DNA of 64,000 nucleotides from Actinomycetes bacterium (GTDB lineage Bacteria > Actinomycetota > Thermoleophilia > BMS3ABIN01): the NCBI GenBank assembly GCA_021791195.1, contig JAJYXB010000012.1, positions 1 through 64,000 on the forward strand, read 5' to 3'. The translations under genes were made by a program, and so were the position numbers. Under the pieces are notes generated by a model. The model worked only from the letters and a program-made list of their open reading frames with translations. It ran no database searches and was not told the DNA's origin. Shown in pieces: positions 41,767 through 50,740 of this stretch. Every line of letters starts with the position of its first letter. Position 1 is the first letter of the stretch.

Positions 41767-42732
41767 TTGCTAACATTTCAGGTCCCCAAGATTACCCACG
41801 AGCAGATTGAAGACAACAAGGGCATCTTCGTGGTGGAGCCGCTCGACCGCGGTTTCGGCCATACGTTCGGCAACTCACTCCGGCGGGTGCTCCTGTCTTC
41901 CCTCGATGGCGCGGCCGTCACCGACATCAAGATCGAAGGGGTCTCGCACGAATTTTCTACAGTCCCGGGGGTGAAGGAGGATGTGACTGACATTGTCCTC
42001 AACCTGAAGAAGATGGTCTGCCGGCTGCACGGCGAAGCCGGCGAGGTCGAGGTGCAGCTGGTCAAATCCGGCCCTGGCGCCGCGACGGCGGGCGACATCG
42101 AAGTGCCCTCGGAGCTGGAGATCATCAATCCCGACCTGCACATCGCCGACCTGGGCAAGAAAGCCAAGCTGGAAGTTACGCTCACGATCCGGCGCGGCCG
42201 CGGCTATGCTTCGGCGGAGGCCAACAAGCCGGCGGGCGCCGCCATCGGCGTGATTCCCGTCGATTCTAACTTTTCGCCCGTGACCCGGGTGTCCTATGAT
42301 GTAAACCGCGCGCGCGTGGGCCAGCGCACCGACTTTGACAAACTGACGATGGAGATCACTTCCAACGGCAGTGTGCCGCCGGGCGACGCCCTGCGCGAAG
42401 CCGCCGGCATCCTCATCTCGAACCTGCAGATCTTTACCGGCGTGCACGAGACCGGCGAGACGCCGGAGCAGATCGCCGAGGCGGCGCTGGAAATGCCAGC
42501 GGAAGCCAAGGGCGGCAGCGAGGACGAAATCCTGATCGAGGAGCTCGAGATCGGTGTCCGGTCTTATAACTGCCTCAAGCGTGAGGGTATCCAGACTGTG
42601 GGGGACCTGGTCAAGCGCAGCGAAGCGGAACTGATGAATATTCCGAATTTTGGTAAAAAGAGCATCGAGGAAGTCAAGGAGAATCTCGCCAAGATGGGCC
42701 TGTCGCTGCGCGGCGGCAGCCCGGAAGCCTGA
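41767..42732 (+). CDS. rpoA: RNA polymerase alpha subunit
   Basis: A 321-residue protein. TTG 41767 has GGAGG exactly 5 nt upstream; GTG 41701 and ATG 41755 in frame would add residues and have weaker sites. The N-terminal dimerisation domain has RGFGHTFGNSLRRVLLSSL and IEGVSHEFSTVPGVKEDVTD. The C-terminal domain has LEIGVRSYNCLKREGIQTVG and IPNFGKKSIEEVKENLAKMG, which contacts UP elements and activators. Confidence 0.96.
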   Translation: MLTFQVPKITHEQIEDNKGIFVVEPLDRGFGHTFGNSLRRVLLSSLDGAAVTDIKIEGVSHEFSTVPGVKEDVTDIVLNLKKMVCRLHGEAGEVEVQLVKSGPGAATAGDIEVPSELEIINPDLHIADLGKKAKLEVTLTIRRGRGYASAEANKPAGAAIGVIPVDSNFSPVTRVSYDVNRARVGQRTDFDKLTMEITSNGSVPPGDALREAAGILISNLQIFTGVHETGETPEQIAEAALEMPAEAKGGSEDEILIEELEIGVRSYNCLKREGIQTVGDLVKRSEAELMNIPNFGKKSIEEVKENLAKMGLSLRGGSPEA

Positions 42733-42793
42733 GCGAGTGGCATAAGGCATATACACCCCGGGCGCAGCGCGGGATCTTTAACGGAGAAAAACA

Positions 42794-43147
42794 ATGAGGC
42801 ACGCAAAACAGGGAAGGAAGCTGGGAGTCGATGCGGCGCATCGCAAGGCGATGCTGGGCAATCTGGTCTGCTCGCTGGTCGAGCACGGCCGCATCAAGAC
42901 CACGGTGAGCAAGGCCAAGGAGGCCCGGCCGCTGGCGGAGAAAATGATCACGCTTGGCAAGCGCGGCGACCTGCACGCCCGCCGGCAGGCGCTGGCGCGG
43001 CTCAGGAGCAACGACGTCGTCCACACACTTTTTGCGGAACTGGCGCCCAGATTCACGGACCGCCCGGGTGGCTACACCCGCATCGTCCGCATCGGCCCGC
43101 GTCCCGGCGACGCCGCCGAGATGGTCTATCTGGAGCTGGTGGAGTAG
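42794..43147 (+). CDS. rplQ: Large ribosomal subunit protein L17
   Basis: A 117-residue protein ([60 protein letters not shown]). It is the last gene of the ribosomal cluster; an intrinsic terminator follows. Confidence 0.97.
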   Translation: MRHAKQGRKLGVDAAHRKAMLGNLVCSLVEHGRIKTTVSKAKEARPLAEKMITLGKRGDLHARRQALARLRSNDVVHTLFAELAPRFTDRPGGYTRIVRIGPRPGDAAEMVYLELVE

Positions 43148-43200
43148 CGGCGGCAAGAGGCCGCGCAAAGCGGGCTCGAACAGGACTGGTTGTAATTAGT

Positions 43201-43226
43201 GGCGCCTCACCGGGCGCCTTTTTTTT
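43201..43226 (+). terminator. Intrinsic terminator of the alpha operon
   Basis: GGCGCC-TCACCG-GGCGCC followed by eight T residues, 53 nt after rplQ and just before the convergent MFS gene end. Confidence 0.9.
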
Positions 43227-43228
43227 GG

Positions 43229-44923
43229 CTATAACTCGGGCTCGTCCTCCGGCTCGGAGAGCATCAGTTCGGCTTCCACCTCCACGCCGATCTCTTCCGG
43301 CAGCGGGCGCTGCTTCATCGGGTGCAGGTTGATCACCGGCAGCAGCAGCACGATCGCCAGCGCCGCCAGCATCAGGAAGATGGTGACGTAGAAGATGCCG
43401 CTGATAGAGCTGGCCAGAGCATCTTTAAGCGTCTGCAGGAAACTGGCAAACCCCTGCTGCAGCTGCGCCTGCTGCGCCGCCGGCGCACTGGCCACGACTT
43501 TCTGCAGCCCCTGCCGGCCTTCCCCGGCAAGGAAACCCTGCAGCGTATCGGTGGTGATGTGCGTCAGCGGCGCTGCCGGGTTGATCTGCCTGACTGACTG
43601 CACGAAGGGGTTGGTGTCGAGGGCGGCCAGCTTGCCGGCCAGGGCGTTGTTCATCAGGCTGCCCATCACGGCGATGCCGACGGTGCTGCCGATATTGCGG
43701 AACATCTGGATGGCGGCGGTGATCACGCCCAGCTTGCTACGGTCGAAGGCGCTTTGCACCACGATCGTGTAGATGGGGAAGGACACGCCTATCCCCAGGC
43801 CCAGCAGCGCCATGTACTCCACCAGCTCCAGCTTCGAGGTATCCGCCGTCAGGCGGGAGAAGAGGTAGATGCCGATCACCGACAGCACCATGCCGCCGAT
43901 GGCCACCGCCTTGTAGGTCCCCCAGCGGCTGATTACCTGGCCGGCGATCGTGCTGGAGAAGACGGCGCCCAGCATCAGCGGCGTCAGCGCCAGCCCGGAG
44001 TTGGTGGCCGAGAAGCCCACCACGCTCTGGGCATAGAGCGGCAGGAAGGCAACCGCGCCGAACATGGCAAATGATACCAGGAAGGTCACGGCCGAGGATA
44101 CGCTCAGCGCTCGGTGCCTGAACAGCCCCAGTGGCAGGATCGGCTCGCGGGCATGCTCCTCGATGACCATGAACAGCAGCAGGAACGCGCCGCAGGCCAT
44201 GAACAGGCCGATGATCTGCGGCGAGAGCCAGGGGTACTGGCTACCGCCCCAGACGAAGCCCAGCAGCAGCGCTACCAGCGCCAGGGCCAGCGAGATGGAG
44301 CCCCGGTAGTCGATCGAGCGCTCCAGGGCCTCCGGCTTGATCTTCGGCAGCATCGTCGCGATCACGATCAGCGCCAGCGCTCCCAGCGGCAGGTTGATGT
44401 AGAAGATCCAGCGCCAGCTGATGTTGTCGGTGAGCCAGCCGCCCATCAGTGGCCCGGCGATGCTGGCGATGCCAAAGACGGCGCCGATCAGCCCCTGCCA
44501 GCGGCCGCGTTCCGCCGGCGTGAACAGATCGCCGATCAGGGCGATCGAATTGACCATGATGGCGCCGGCGCCGATGCCCTGCAGCCCCCTGAACAGGATC
44601 AGCTCCAGCATCGAGTGCGCTTGGCCGCTCAGCGCCGAGCCGACGAGGAAAATGGCGATGCCGCCCAGAAAGAAGTTGCGGCGGCCGTAGATGTCGGAGA
44701 GCTTGCCGTAGATGGGGATGGTGACGGTCGAGGCCAGCAGGTAGGATGAATAGACCCAGCTCAGGTGCTGCAGGCCGTTGAACTCCTTGACGATCTGCGG
44801 CAGCGCCGTGGCCACGATTGTCTGGTCCAGCGCCGACAGCAGCATTGCCAGCAGTGCGCCGATCATGGCGATGACGCGGGTTCTTTGTTTGAGGGCGTCG
44901 CTCATGGATGCTAATGATTTCAT
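43229..44923 (-). CDS. DHA2-family (14-TM) multidrug MFS transporter
   Basis: About 564 residues from ATG 44923; an in-frame upstream start at 44998 has no ribosome site. The first helix carries the DHA2 signature LSALDQTIVATALPQIVKEF. Motif A is GKLSDIYGRRNFFLGGIAIF, and the helix-5 region is GAIMVNSIALIGDLFTPAER. Fourteen hydrophobic segments fit EmrB/QacA-type proton-driven drug export. A 26-bp palindrome about 100 bp upstream may be a repressor site, but no regulator gene is adjacent. Confidence 0.9.
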   Translation of the reverse strand: MKSLASMSDALKQRTRVIAMIGALLAMLLSALDQTIVATALPQIVKEFNGLQHLSWVYSSYLLASTVTIPIYGKLSDIYGRRNFFLGGIAIFLVGSALSGQAHSMLELILFRGLQGIGAGAIMVNSIALIGDLFTPAERGRWQGLIGAVFGIASIAGPLMGGWLTDNISWRWIFYINLPLGALALIVIATMLPKIKPEALERSIDYRGSISLALALVALLLGFVWGGSQYPWLSPQIIGLFMACGAFLLLFMVIEEHAREPILPLGLFRHRALSVSSAVTFLVSFAMFGAVAFLPLYAQSVVGFSATNSGLALTPLMLGAVFSSTIAGQVISRWGTYKAVAIGGMVLSVIGIYLFSRLTADTSKLELVEYMALLGLGIGVSFPIYTIVVQSAFDRSKLGVITAAIQMFRNIGSTVGIAVMGSLMNNALAGKLAALDTNPFVQSVRQINPAAPLTHITTDTLQGFLAGEGRQGLQKVVASAPAAQQAQLQQGFASFLQTLKDALASSISGIFYVTIFLMLAALAIVLLLPVINLHPMKQRPLPEEIGVEVEAELMLSEPEDEPEL

Positions 44924-45023
44924 GTTCACCGGCCCGACTTCAAACCGGAGCGCCGTGGCCGCCCGGGAAAAAATGAGTGACTTCCCCCGGGCCGGCATGT
45001 TTACCTTTTTTTCTTTTGGAGAG

Positions 45024-45049
45024 CGTCTTGAGTGCGAGCACTCAAGACG
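45024..45049. promoter_or_regulatory. 26-bp perfect palindrome between divergent genes
   Basis: CGTCTTGAGTGC-GA-GCACTCAAGACG has 12-bp perfectly complementary arms. It lies 24 bp upstream of the zinc-ribbon gene and 100 bp upstream of the MFS gene. It could be an operator for a dimeric repressor of either or both, or a strong mRNA hairpin near the ribosome site of the plus-strand gene. Confidence 0.6.
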
Positions 45050-45072
45050 GAACCGGAACGGAGGCGATAGCC

Positions 45073-45867
45073 GTGAGCATGGCCCGGAACAGGTTTTTCA
45101 AGAAATGCCCTGAATGCGCGGAAGACATCGAGCCGGAAGCGCAGCAGTGCCAGCACTGCGGCGCGCGTTTCGAGGTTGGCAGGAAAGGTTCCCGTCAGAA
45201 CGCGGTTCCGGCAGAGGGAGTGGTGCCGCCGTCAGTCACCCCGCCGGAGCTGACGCCTGGCACCTGGACGATGACGGCATTCGCGGGCACCAAAGCGCTG
45301 ATGGTGGCCATATACTCACTTTTTGCCGTCACCGGCCTGTTCCTGGTAACTTCCGTGGCGTCCTATGGCGGCGCCTACGGTACGCACACGATCAGCGACC
45401 TGCAAGGCAATACGATGCTCTGGGGCCTGTCGGCAACCCAGTATGCTTTCGCGCCAGCAGCGCTCTGGCTGGGCGCCATCGTCCTGTTGCTGGCTTCTCC
45501 GCGCCAGCTGAGGCTGCGGATACCGTCGTTTGGCATACGTGCCCGGAAGAGGGCAGCCCAGGTTAACTACCAGAGGAAAAGGAAAGAGTTCGGGGCGCCG
45601 ATCGTCATGTCGCCGAAACGCTTTGTTATCCGGTGGTGGCTGACGCTGATCGTCTGGCTGGGAATGGCGGCCATGGCCGGCAACATCTATGTCCAGATGG
45701 GCAACCGCTCCATGGACGCCAAGGAAGGGTTTTACATCTCCAGCGCGCTGATCAGCGCCGGTATCGTCAATACGCTTGTCCTGATGCCACTGGCGCAGCG
45801 GCGCCGGGTCATCAGGATCGACGTCGAGGGAAACATCCACCAGCAGGGCGGGCCGGCGACTCTATAA
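45073..45867 (+). CDS. Zinc-ribbon integral membrane protein
   Basis: A 264-residue protein; GTG 45073 has GGAGG 8 nt upstream, and ATG 45079 is the alternative. An N-terminal zinc ribbon (CPECAEDIEPEAQQCQHCGA) is followed by four hydrophobic helices: MVAIYSLFAVTGLFLVTSVA, AFAPAALWLGAIVLLLA, WWLTLIVWLGMAAMAGNIYV and SALISAGIVNTLVLMPLA. No catalytic motif is seen. Such proteins are common and uncharacterised. Confidence 0.75.
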   Translation: MSMARNRFFKKCPECAEDIEPEAQQCQHCGARFEVGRKGSRQNAVPAEGVVPPSVTPPELTPGTWTMTAFAGTKALMVAIYSLFAVTGLFLVTSVASYGGAYGTHTISDLQGNTMLWGLSATQYAFAPAALWLGAIVLLLASPRQLRLRIPSFGIRARKRAAQVNYQRKRKEFGAPIVMSPKRFVIRWWLTLIVWLGMAAMAGNIYVQMGNRSMDAKEGFYISSALISAGIVNTLVLMPLAQRRRVIRIDVEGNIHQQGGPATL

Positions 45868-45931
45868 GGAGGCGGGCAGCCGGAGCGGCGGGTCCGCCCC
45901 AACCGCTGACGCTGAAACCCGCCGGGCGCAC

Positions 45932-47275
45932 TTACTTTAGCAGCTGCCGCGCCAGCGTCGGCAGGCCCTCGGCAAAGGTGGGATGGATATGCACCGTGCG
46001 CTCCAGATCGCGCCAGTTGGCGCCAGCCTCCATCAGGTCGATGAAGACGTGCACCAGGTCGCTGGCTCTGGGACCCACCAGCGTCGCGCCCAGGATCCGG
46101 TCGCTGCCGTTCTCCACGACGAAGCGGTAAAAGCCGTCGGTGCGGTCCGTCAGCCAGTTGCGCGCCACGCGCTCCAGCGGCAGCGTCACCGCGCGCGCGT
46201 CAAGTCCTCGTTCCTCGGCCTGATCCGTGGTGATGCCACAGCGGCCGGCCTCCGGATCGGTGAAGAAGGCGTAGCCCAACACCCGGTCCATCTGCCGGCG
46301 GTCGCCGCCGCTCAGGATCGACATCAGGCGGCGGAAATCCTCCCAGGAGACATGCGTGAACGCAGGTTGTCCAGTTACATCACCTATGGCATAGACGCCG
46401 GGACAGGTGGATTCCAGCTGCGCGTTCACCCTGACGTAACCGCCGCCGGTCAGCTCGATGCCCGCGGCCTGGCAGTCGAGCGCTTCCGTGTTGGCTTTCT
46501 GGCCGGCAACCACCAGCAGCGCCTCGCCCTGCAGCTGCTGGGGACCATCGAGCGAGAGCGTGAACAGGCCGCCGGCGTGTTCGACGCGCTCAACCTTCTT
46601 GCACAGGTGGAAGTGGACGCCGTCGGCTGCCAGCGCCTTGGCGAGCTCGTGGCTCAGCTCCGGCTCCTCGCGCGAGACGATGCGGCCCATGTTGTCGATG
46701 ATGTGCACCTGGGCGCCGAGGCGCGCCAGTCCCTGGCCCAGCTCGACGCCGATGTAACCGCCGCCGATGATGAGGATGCGCGGCGGCAGCTCGGTCAGGT
46801 CCCAGAAGTTCACATAGGTCATGTAGGGCGTGCCTTCCAGGCCGGGGATCGGTGGCACCGCCGGGCCGTTGCCAGTATTGATGACGACCGTTTCTGCCTG
46901 GTAAGTCTCACCGCCGGCGCTGATGGTGCGCTCGCCGGTAAATCTGGCCTCCTCCATCACCGTGCGCACGCCCGCCTTGTCCAGCGCCTTCCTGATATAA
47001 CTGGAGTCGCGCTTGCCGCGCACCCGTTGCATCAGGACCCCGAAATCGACCTCCGCCCGCATCCTGACGCCGAAGCCGGCAGCATGGCGGACGACGCCGG
47101 CTTCATGCGCCGCTCCCAGGAAAGTCTTCGAGGGATAGCAGCCGTAATTGAGGCAACTGCCGCCGAGCGCGTTCCGTTCGAACATGACGGTGTTTTTCCC
47201 GGCGCGGGCCATGTTCACCGCCAGCGGCACGCCGCCCTGGCCGGCGCCGATGACGATCAGATCAACCTTTTTCAT
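45932..47275 (-). CDS. Class I pyridine nucleotide-disulfide oxidoreductase
   Basis: A 447-residue FAD enzyme of the mercuric reductase / dihydrolipoamide dehydrogenase family. ATG 47275 has AAGGAG 6 nt upstream, which rules out the longer frame. The FAD motif is VIGAGQGGVPLAVNMARAGK, the redox disulfide GGSCLNYGCYPSK, the NAD(P) motif ILIIGGGYIGVELGQGLARL, and the active-site His region HIHPTFAEGLPTLARQLL. Neither the MerA N-terminal domain nor the C-terminal vicinal cysteines are present, so mercury reduction is not supported. A low-molecular-weight thiol or quinone could be the substrate. Confidence 0.88.
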   Translation of the reverse strand: MKKVDLIVIGAGQGGVPLAVNMARAGKNTVMFERNALGGSCLNYGCYPSKTFLGAAHEAGVVRHAAGFGVRMRAEVDFGVLMQRVRGKRDSSYIRKALDKAGVRTVMEEARFTGERTISAGGETYQAETVVINTGNGPAVPPIPGLEGTPYMTYVNFWDLTELPPRILIIGGGYIGVELGQGLARLGAQVHIIDNMGRIVSREEPELSHELAKALAADGVHFHLCKKVERVEHAGGLFTLSLDGPQQLQGEALLVVAGQKANTEALDCQAAGIELTGGGYVRVNAQLESTCPGVYAIGDVTGQPAFTHVSWEDFRRLMSILSGGDRRQMDRVLGYAFFTDPEAGRCGITTDQAEERGLDARAVTLPLERVARNWLTDRTDGFYRFVVENGSDRILGATLVGPRASDLVHVFIDLMEAGANWRDLERTVHIHPTFAEGLPTLARQLLK

Positions 47276-47389
47276 GCGTGCTCCTTGTCTGGCCAATTCA
47301 GATATCCCCGCGGAGGGGGAAAAAATAACTACTGGCGTTTAATCCGGGATCGGTCTGAAGCATGTACATTCTATGAAAATCAGCGATTG

Positions 47390-47480
47390 CGCATTCCCTT
47401 ACAGAAACAGTACAAATATCTAACATTTCTATAATATTTATACTGTTAACTTTTATCAGTCATATTATTCTTTCGAACCT
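47390..47480 (+). promoter_or_regulatory. AT-rich promoter region upstream of the sulfoquinovose cassette
   Basis: The 271-bp gap between the divergent flavoprotein and sqd1 genes turns strongly AT-rich at 47390-47480, with a consensus TATAAT in CATTTCTATAATATTTATAC. No convincing -35 at 17 bp is seen. The rest of the gap shows nothing specific. Confidence 0.4.
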
Positions 47481-47546
47481 CTTTCCGGTTCTGCTGTTCT
47501 TTACTTCGATCCCTTTTGGCCTTTGGCTTACACGGGAGATAGTGCT

Positions 47547-48767
47547 ATGAAAATTCTCGTTCTCGGTGGTGATGGATTTTGTGGGTGGCCCACGGCCCTC
47601 CATCTATCCGCGGCAGGGCACAACGTGGCCATTGTCGACAATTTAAGCCGCCGGAAGATCGACTGGGAATTAGGCACCAGTTCGCTCACACCCATGGCGG
47701 CACTGCCAGACCGTCTGTCTGCCTGGAAAAGCCTGACTGGCAGGACCATCGCATTCGAGCTGATAGACATCGCGCAGGAATATGCCAGGCTGCTGGCCCT
47801 GATTGAAGATTACCAGCCAGACACGATTATCCACTTTGCCGAACAGCGTGCAGCCCCCTACTCGATGAAGTCGGCTGACACAAAACGGTATACTGTCAAT
47901 AATAATACAAATGCCACCCATAACATTCTCTGCTCGCTGGTGGATAGCGGTGTTGACGCTCATCTGGTGCACCTGGGCACCATGGGGGTTTATGGCTACG
48001 GCTGGAGCGGCTCAATGACAGTACCGGAAGGGTACATCGAGGTCAAGTTCGTAGGCAAAGAGGGAGAGCTGAAGCGTGAGATTCTGCATCCGGCCAATCC
48101 GGGTTCCGTTTATCACATGACCAAGACGCTCGATCAGCTGATGTTCGCCTTTTACGCGAAGAACGACGGCATCCGCGTCACCGACCTGCATCAGGGAATC
48201 GTCTGGGGGACTCAAACCCCTGAGACCGAGATCGATGAACTGCTCATCAACCGCTTCGATTACGACGGCGACTACGGCACGGTACTGAACCGGTTCCTGA
48301 TGCAGGCCGCCATCGGCCACCCCCTCACGGTATATGGCAGCGGGGGGCAGACGAGAGCCTTCATCCACATCCGTGATACGGTCCGCTGCATCGAGCTGGC
48401 TATTCTCAACCCGCCGGCTCCCGGTGCCAAGCCGACGATTTTCAATCAGGTGACAGAAACCTACCGGCTCAGGGACCTGGCCGCGCTGGTTTCCGGTCTG
48501 ACCGGTGCAAAGATCGACCACCTGGAAAATCCGCGCGTGGAGGCGGACGAGAATGAACTCGTCGTCGACAATAGCAAATTCCTGGCCCTGGGGCTGAATG
48601 CGACAACGCTTTCACAAGGACTCCTGACGGAAGTGCATGATATCGCGGGGAAATACGTGGCGCGCGTTGACAGATCCACGATATTGCCGACTTCCAGGTG
48701 GCGCCAGGAGCGCGCGGAAGCCGGCGAGTTCCCGCTGGCAAAACCAACTGCTAAAACCGCCAGCTGA
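47547..48767 (+). CDS. sqd1: UDP-sulfoquinovose synthase (SQD1/SqdB family)
   Basis: A 406-residue extended short-chain dehydrogenase; ATG 47547 with GGGAGAT upstream gives the typical MKILVLGGDGFCGWPTALHL NAD motif. Family landmarks are IIHFAEQRAAPYSMKSADTK, HLVHLGTMGVYGYG, the catalytic-type YHMTKTLDQ (Tyr-x3-Lys) and TRAFIHIRDTVRCIELAI. The reaction is UDP-glucose plus sulfite to UDP-sulfoquinovose in the cytoplasm. No SqdX-type glycosyltransferase is adjacent; instead three membrane-linked glycan genes follow 20 nt, -11 nt and 17 nt apart. Confidence 0.92.
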   Translation: MKILVLGGDGFCGWPTALHLSAAGHNVAIVDNLSRRKIDWELGTSSLTPMAALPDRLSAWKSLTGRTIAFELIDIAQEYARLLALIEDYQPDTIIHFAEQRAAPYSMKSADTKRYTVNNNTNATHNILCSLVDSGVDAHLVHLGTMGVYGYGWSGSMTVPEGYIEVKFVGKEGELKREILHPANPGSVYHMTKTLDQLMFAFYAKNDGIRVTDLHQGIVWGTQTPETEIDELLINRFDYDGDYGTVLNRFLMQAAIGHPLTVYGSGGQTRAFIHIRDTVRCIELAILNPPAPGAKPTIFNQVTETYRLRDLAALVSGLTGAKIDHLENPRVEADENELVVDNSKFLALGLNATTLSQGLLTEVHDIAGKYVARVDRSTILPTSRWRQERAEAGEFPLAKPTAKTAS

Positions 48768-48787
48768 AATCCGGGTTTATTCAGGTA

Positions 48788-49765
48788 ATGAAACTGGTGA
48801 TCATGATCCCCTGCCTGAACGAGGAGAAGACCCTTTCCCTCGTTCTGGAAACAATCCCGAAAGAGATCCCCGGCATCGACACGATCGATGTACTGGTTAT
48901 TGACGATGGATCAACCGACCAGACCGTCGCCGTGGCAAAACAGCTGGGCGTAAAACATTTCATCCATCATGCCAGGAACCGCGGTCTGGCGTTATCGCTT
49001 CGTGAAGGCATCCGCGGCGCTCTGGAGCTGAAGGCCGACATTCTCGTGCTGACCGACGGCGACAACCAGTATCCGCAGGAACGGATTCCCGATCTCATCC
49101 GCCCGATCCTGGACGGCGCCGCCGATACAGTCATCGCCGACCGGCAAGTCCGGACCATCGAACATTTCAGTCCGATGAAAAAGTTTTTGCAGAAATTCGG
49201 CACCGGCGTGCTGAACGCCGCGGCGGGCACCAGCATTCCGGACAGCACCAGCGGCTTCCGGGCGTATTCGCGCGAGGCGGCTACGAAGCTGAACCTGATC
49301 GGCAAGTTCAATTTCGCCATGGAAACGACCCTGCAGGCCGCGCAGAAGCGGATGAACATCGCCACCATTCCGATCACGACCAATCCCAAAACCCGGGAAT
49401 CGCGGCTGTTTAAATCATCCTGGGAGCACGTGCGCAAATCGGCCGTGGCACTGATCAACGCTTACATCATGTACAAGCCGTTCATGGTGTTCATGACGCT
49501 TGGCATCATCCTGCTCATCGGCGGGCTGGTGCCCTTCGTCCACTTCCTGTATCTGACACTGACGACAGGAAACGCCTTCGGAGCCCATCATTTGCAGTCG
49601 CTGATCATCGGCGGCGTACTGTTGACCGGATCATTTTTTTCATTCACTCTGGGCATTATTGCAAATCTGATACGCATCAACCGGATACTGATCGAGGATG
49701 TCCTGGAGGAATTGAGGCGCGAGCGCTACGGGATGCTAGTGGAAGAAACGATAGATGATCAGTAA
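48788..49765 (+). CDS. Family 2 glycosyltransferase, DPM1-like, with C-terminal membrane helices
   Basis: A 325-residue protein. The GT-A catalytic domain (residues 1-~225) begins LVIMIPCLNEEKTLSLVLET and carries IDDGSTD and the metal-binding LTDGDNQY. STSGFRAYSREAATKL follows, as in polyprenyl-phosphate sugar transferases. Two hydrophobic hairpins near 235-300 (FMVFMTLGIILLIGGLVPFV) anchor it. The layout suggests transfer of a nucleotide sugar, here possibly UDP-sulfoquinovose, to polyprenyl phosphate. The stop overlaps the next gene by 11 nt. Confidence 0.85.
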   Translation: MKLVIMIPCLNEEKTLSLVLETIPKEIPGIDTIDVLVIDDGSTDQTVAVAKQLGVKHFIHHARNRGLALSLREGIRGALELKADILVLTDGDNQYPQERIPDLIRPILDGAADTVIADRQVRTIEHFSPMKKFLQKFGTGVLNAAAGTSIPDSTSGFRAYSREAATKLNLIGKFNFAMETTLQAAQKRMNIATIPITTNPKTRESRLFKSSWEHVRKSAVALINAYIMYKPFMVFMTLGIILLIGGLVPFVHFLYLTLTTGNAFGAHHLQSLIIGGVLLTGSFFSFTLGIIANLIRINRILIEDVLEELRRERYGMLVEETIDDQ

Positions 49766-50723
49766 GAATCAGACGGTCAATCAAGTAAAAAAACTTCGTC
49801 CGGCAGTCAGCATTATCTTCCTGGTGATCGCGCTTGCGGCCGGATCATACTATGTGGCCAACAATCGGGCGATACTGGATCATCTGGCCAGCACTTCCTG
49901 GAGCGTGACCGCCGCGATCTTCTGCCTGTACATCGTCATGCTGGGCGTTTTGCTGCTGATCATGAAAGCCAGCATGGATATCTGCGGCAGGAAGCTGAAA
50001 CTGACTGAGAATGCGGCTATCAATGTCTATTCATTACTGATCAACTTCTTTATCCCGGGACAGGGGGGTTCTGCATATCGAGGCCTGTATCTGCGGCAAC
50101 GCCACAAGCTGCGGATCAAGAACTACATCATCGCGGCACTGCTGTATTATCTGCTTTATGCGATGGTCAGCGTTTTGCTTCTGATGGCATGCAGCCGGCC
50201 CTGGTGGCAGACGGCGCTGGCCGTGCTGGTGGTTTCCGGGTTGGGTCTGGCGATCATCCGGTGGTACTCGAAGCGATCCGAAGCCGGCCAGCGTGAATTC
50301 CGCCTGGGCCCCCGAAACGTCCTCTTTCTGCTGTATGCCACGGTGCTGCAGGCGGCCGTGCAGATGGCGATTTACGCCGTGGAGCTTCGCAACGTGAGCC
50401 AGTCTGTTTCGCTGTCGCAGATAATGACGTACACGGGCGCCGCCAACCTGGCCCTGTTTGTATCGCTCACACCCGGCGCGATCGGCATCCGCGAGTCGTT
50501 TCTGTTTTTTTCCGAGCAGCTGCATCACATCAGCGGCACAAATATCGTTGAGGCCAACGTGATCGACCGCGCCGTGTATATCGTTTTCCTGCTGGCGCTT
50601 TTGTTGATCGCTCTGACTGCGCATGTCATAAAACATCAGCGGTTGAAGCGCCTAGCGGGGCCGGTGCGCCCAGGGGGTCAGCTCAACAACGAGTCGGCGG
50701 GAGTGGAGAAATCAATCCAGTAA
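49755..50723 (+). CDS. Flippase-like membrane protein (PF03706 type)
   Basis: A 322-residue protein with about eight hydrophobic helices; residues 15-35 (VSIIFLVIALAAGSYYVANN) form the first. The FFIPGQGGSAYRGLYLRQRH motif and SLTPGAIGIRESFLFFSEQL near the end are typical of the lysylphosphatidylglycerol synthase / flippase-like family. In glycan operons such proteins are thought to move lipid-linked sugars across the membrane. The coupled start with the GT2 gene supports joint function. Confidence 0.8.
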   Translation: MISKNQTVNQVKKLRPAVSIIFLVIALAAGSYYVANNRAILDHLASTSWSVTAAIFCLYIVMLGVLLLIMKASMDICGRKLKLTENAAINVYSLLINFFIPGQGGSAYRGLYLRQRHKLRIKNYIIAALLYYLLYAMVSVLLLMACSRPWWQTALAVLVVSGLGLAIIRWYSKRSEAGQREFRLGPRNVLFLLYATVLQAAVQMAIYAVELRNVSQSVSLSQIMTYTGAANLALFVSLTPGAIGIRESFLFFSEQLHHISGTNIVEANVIDRAVYIVFLLALLLIALTAHVIKHQRLKRLAGPVRPGGQLNNESAGVEKSIQ

Positions 50724-50740
50724 CAAGATTTAAAGACCTG

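Noticed and set aside
45932-47275. Mercuric reductase.
   Set aside because: The flavin fold and redox disulfide match, but the C-terminal vicinal cysteines and any mer genes are missing.
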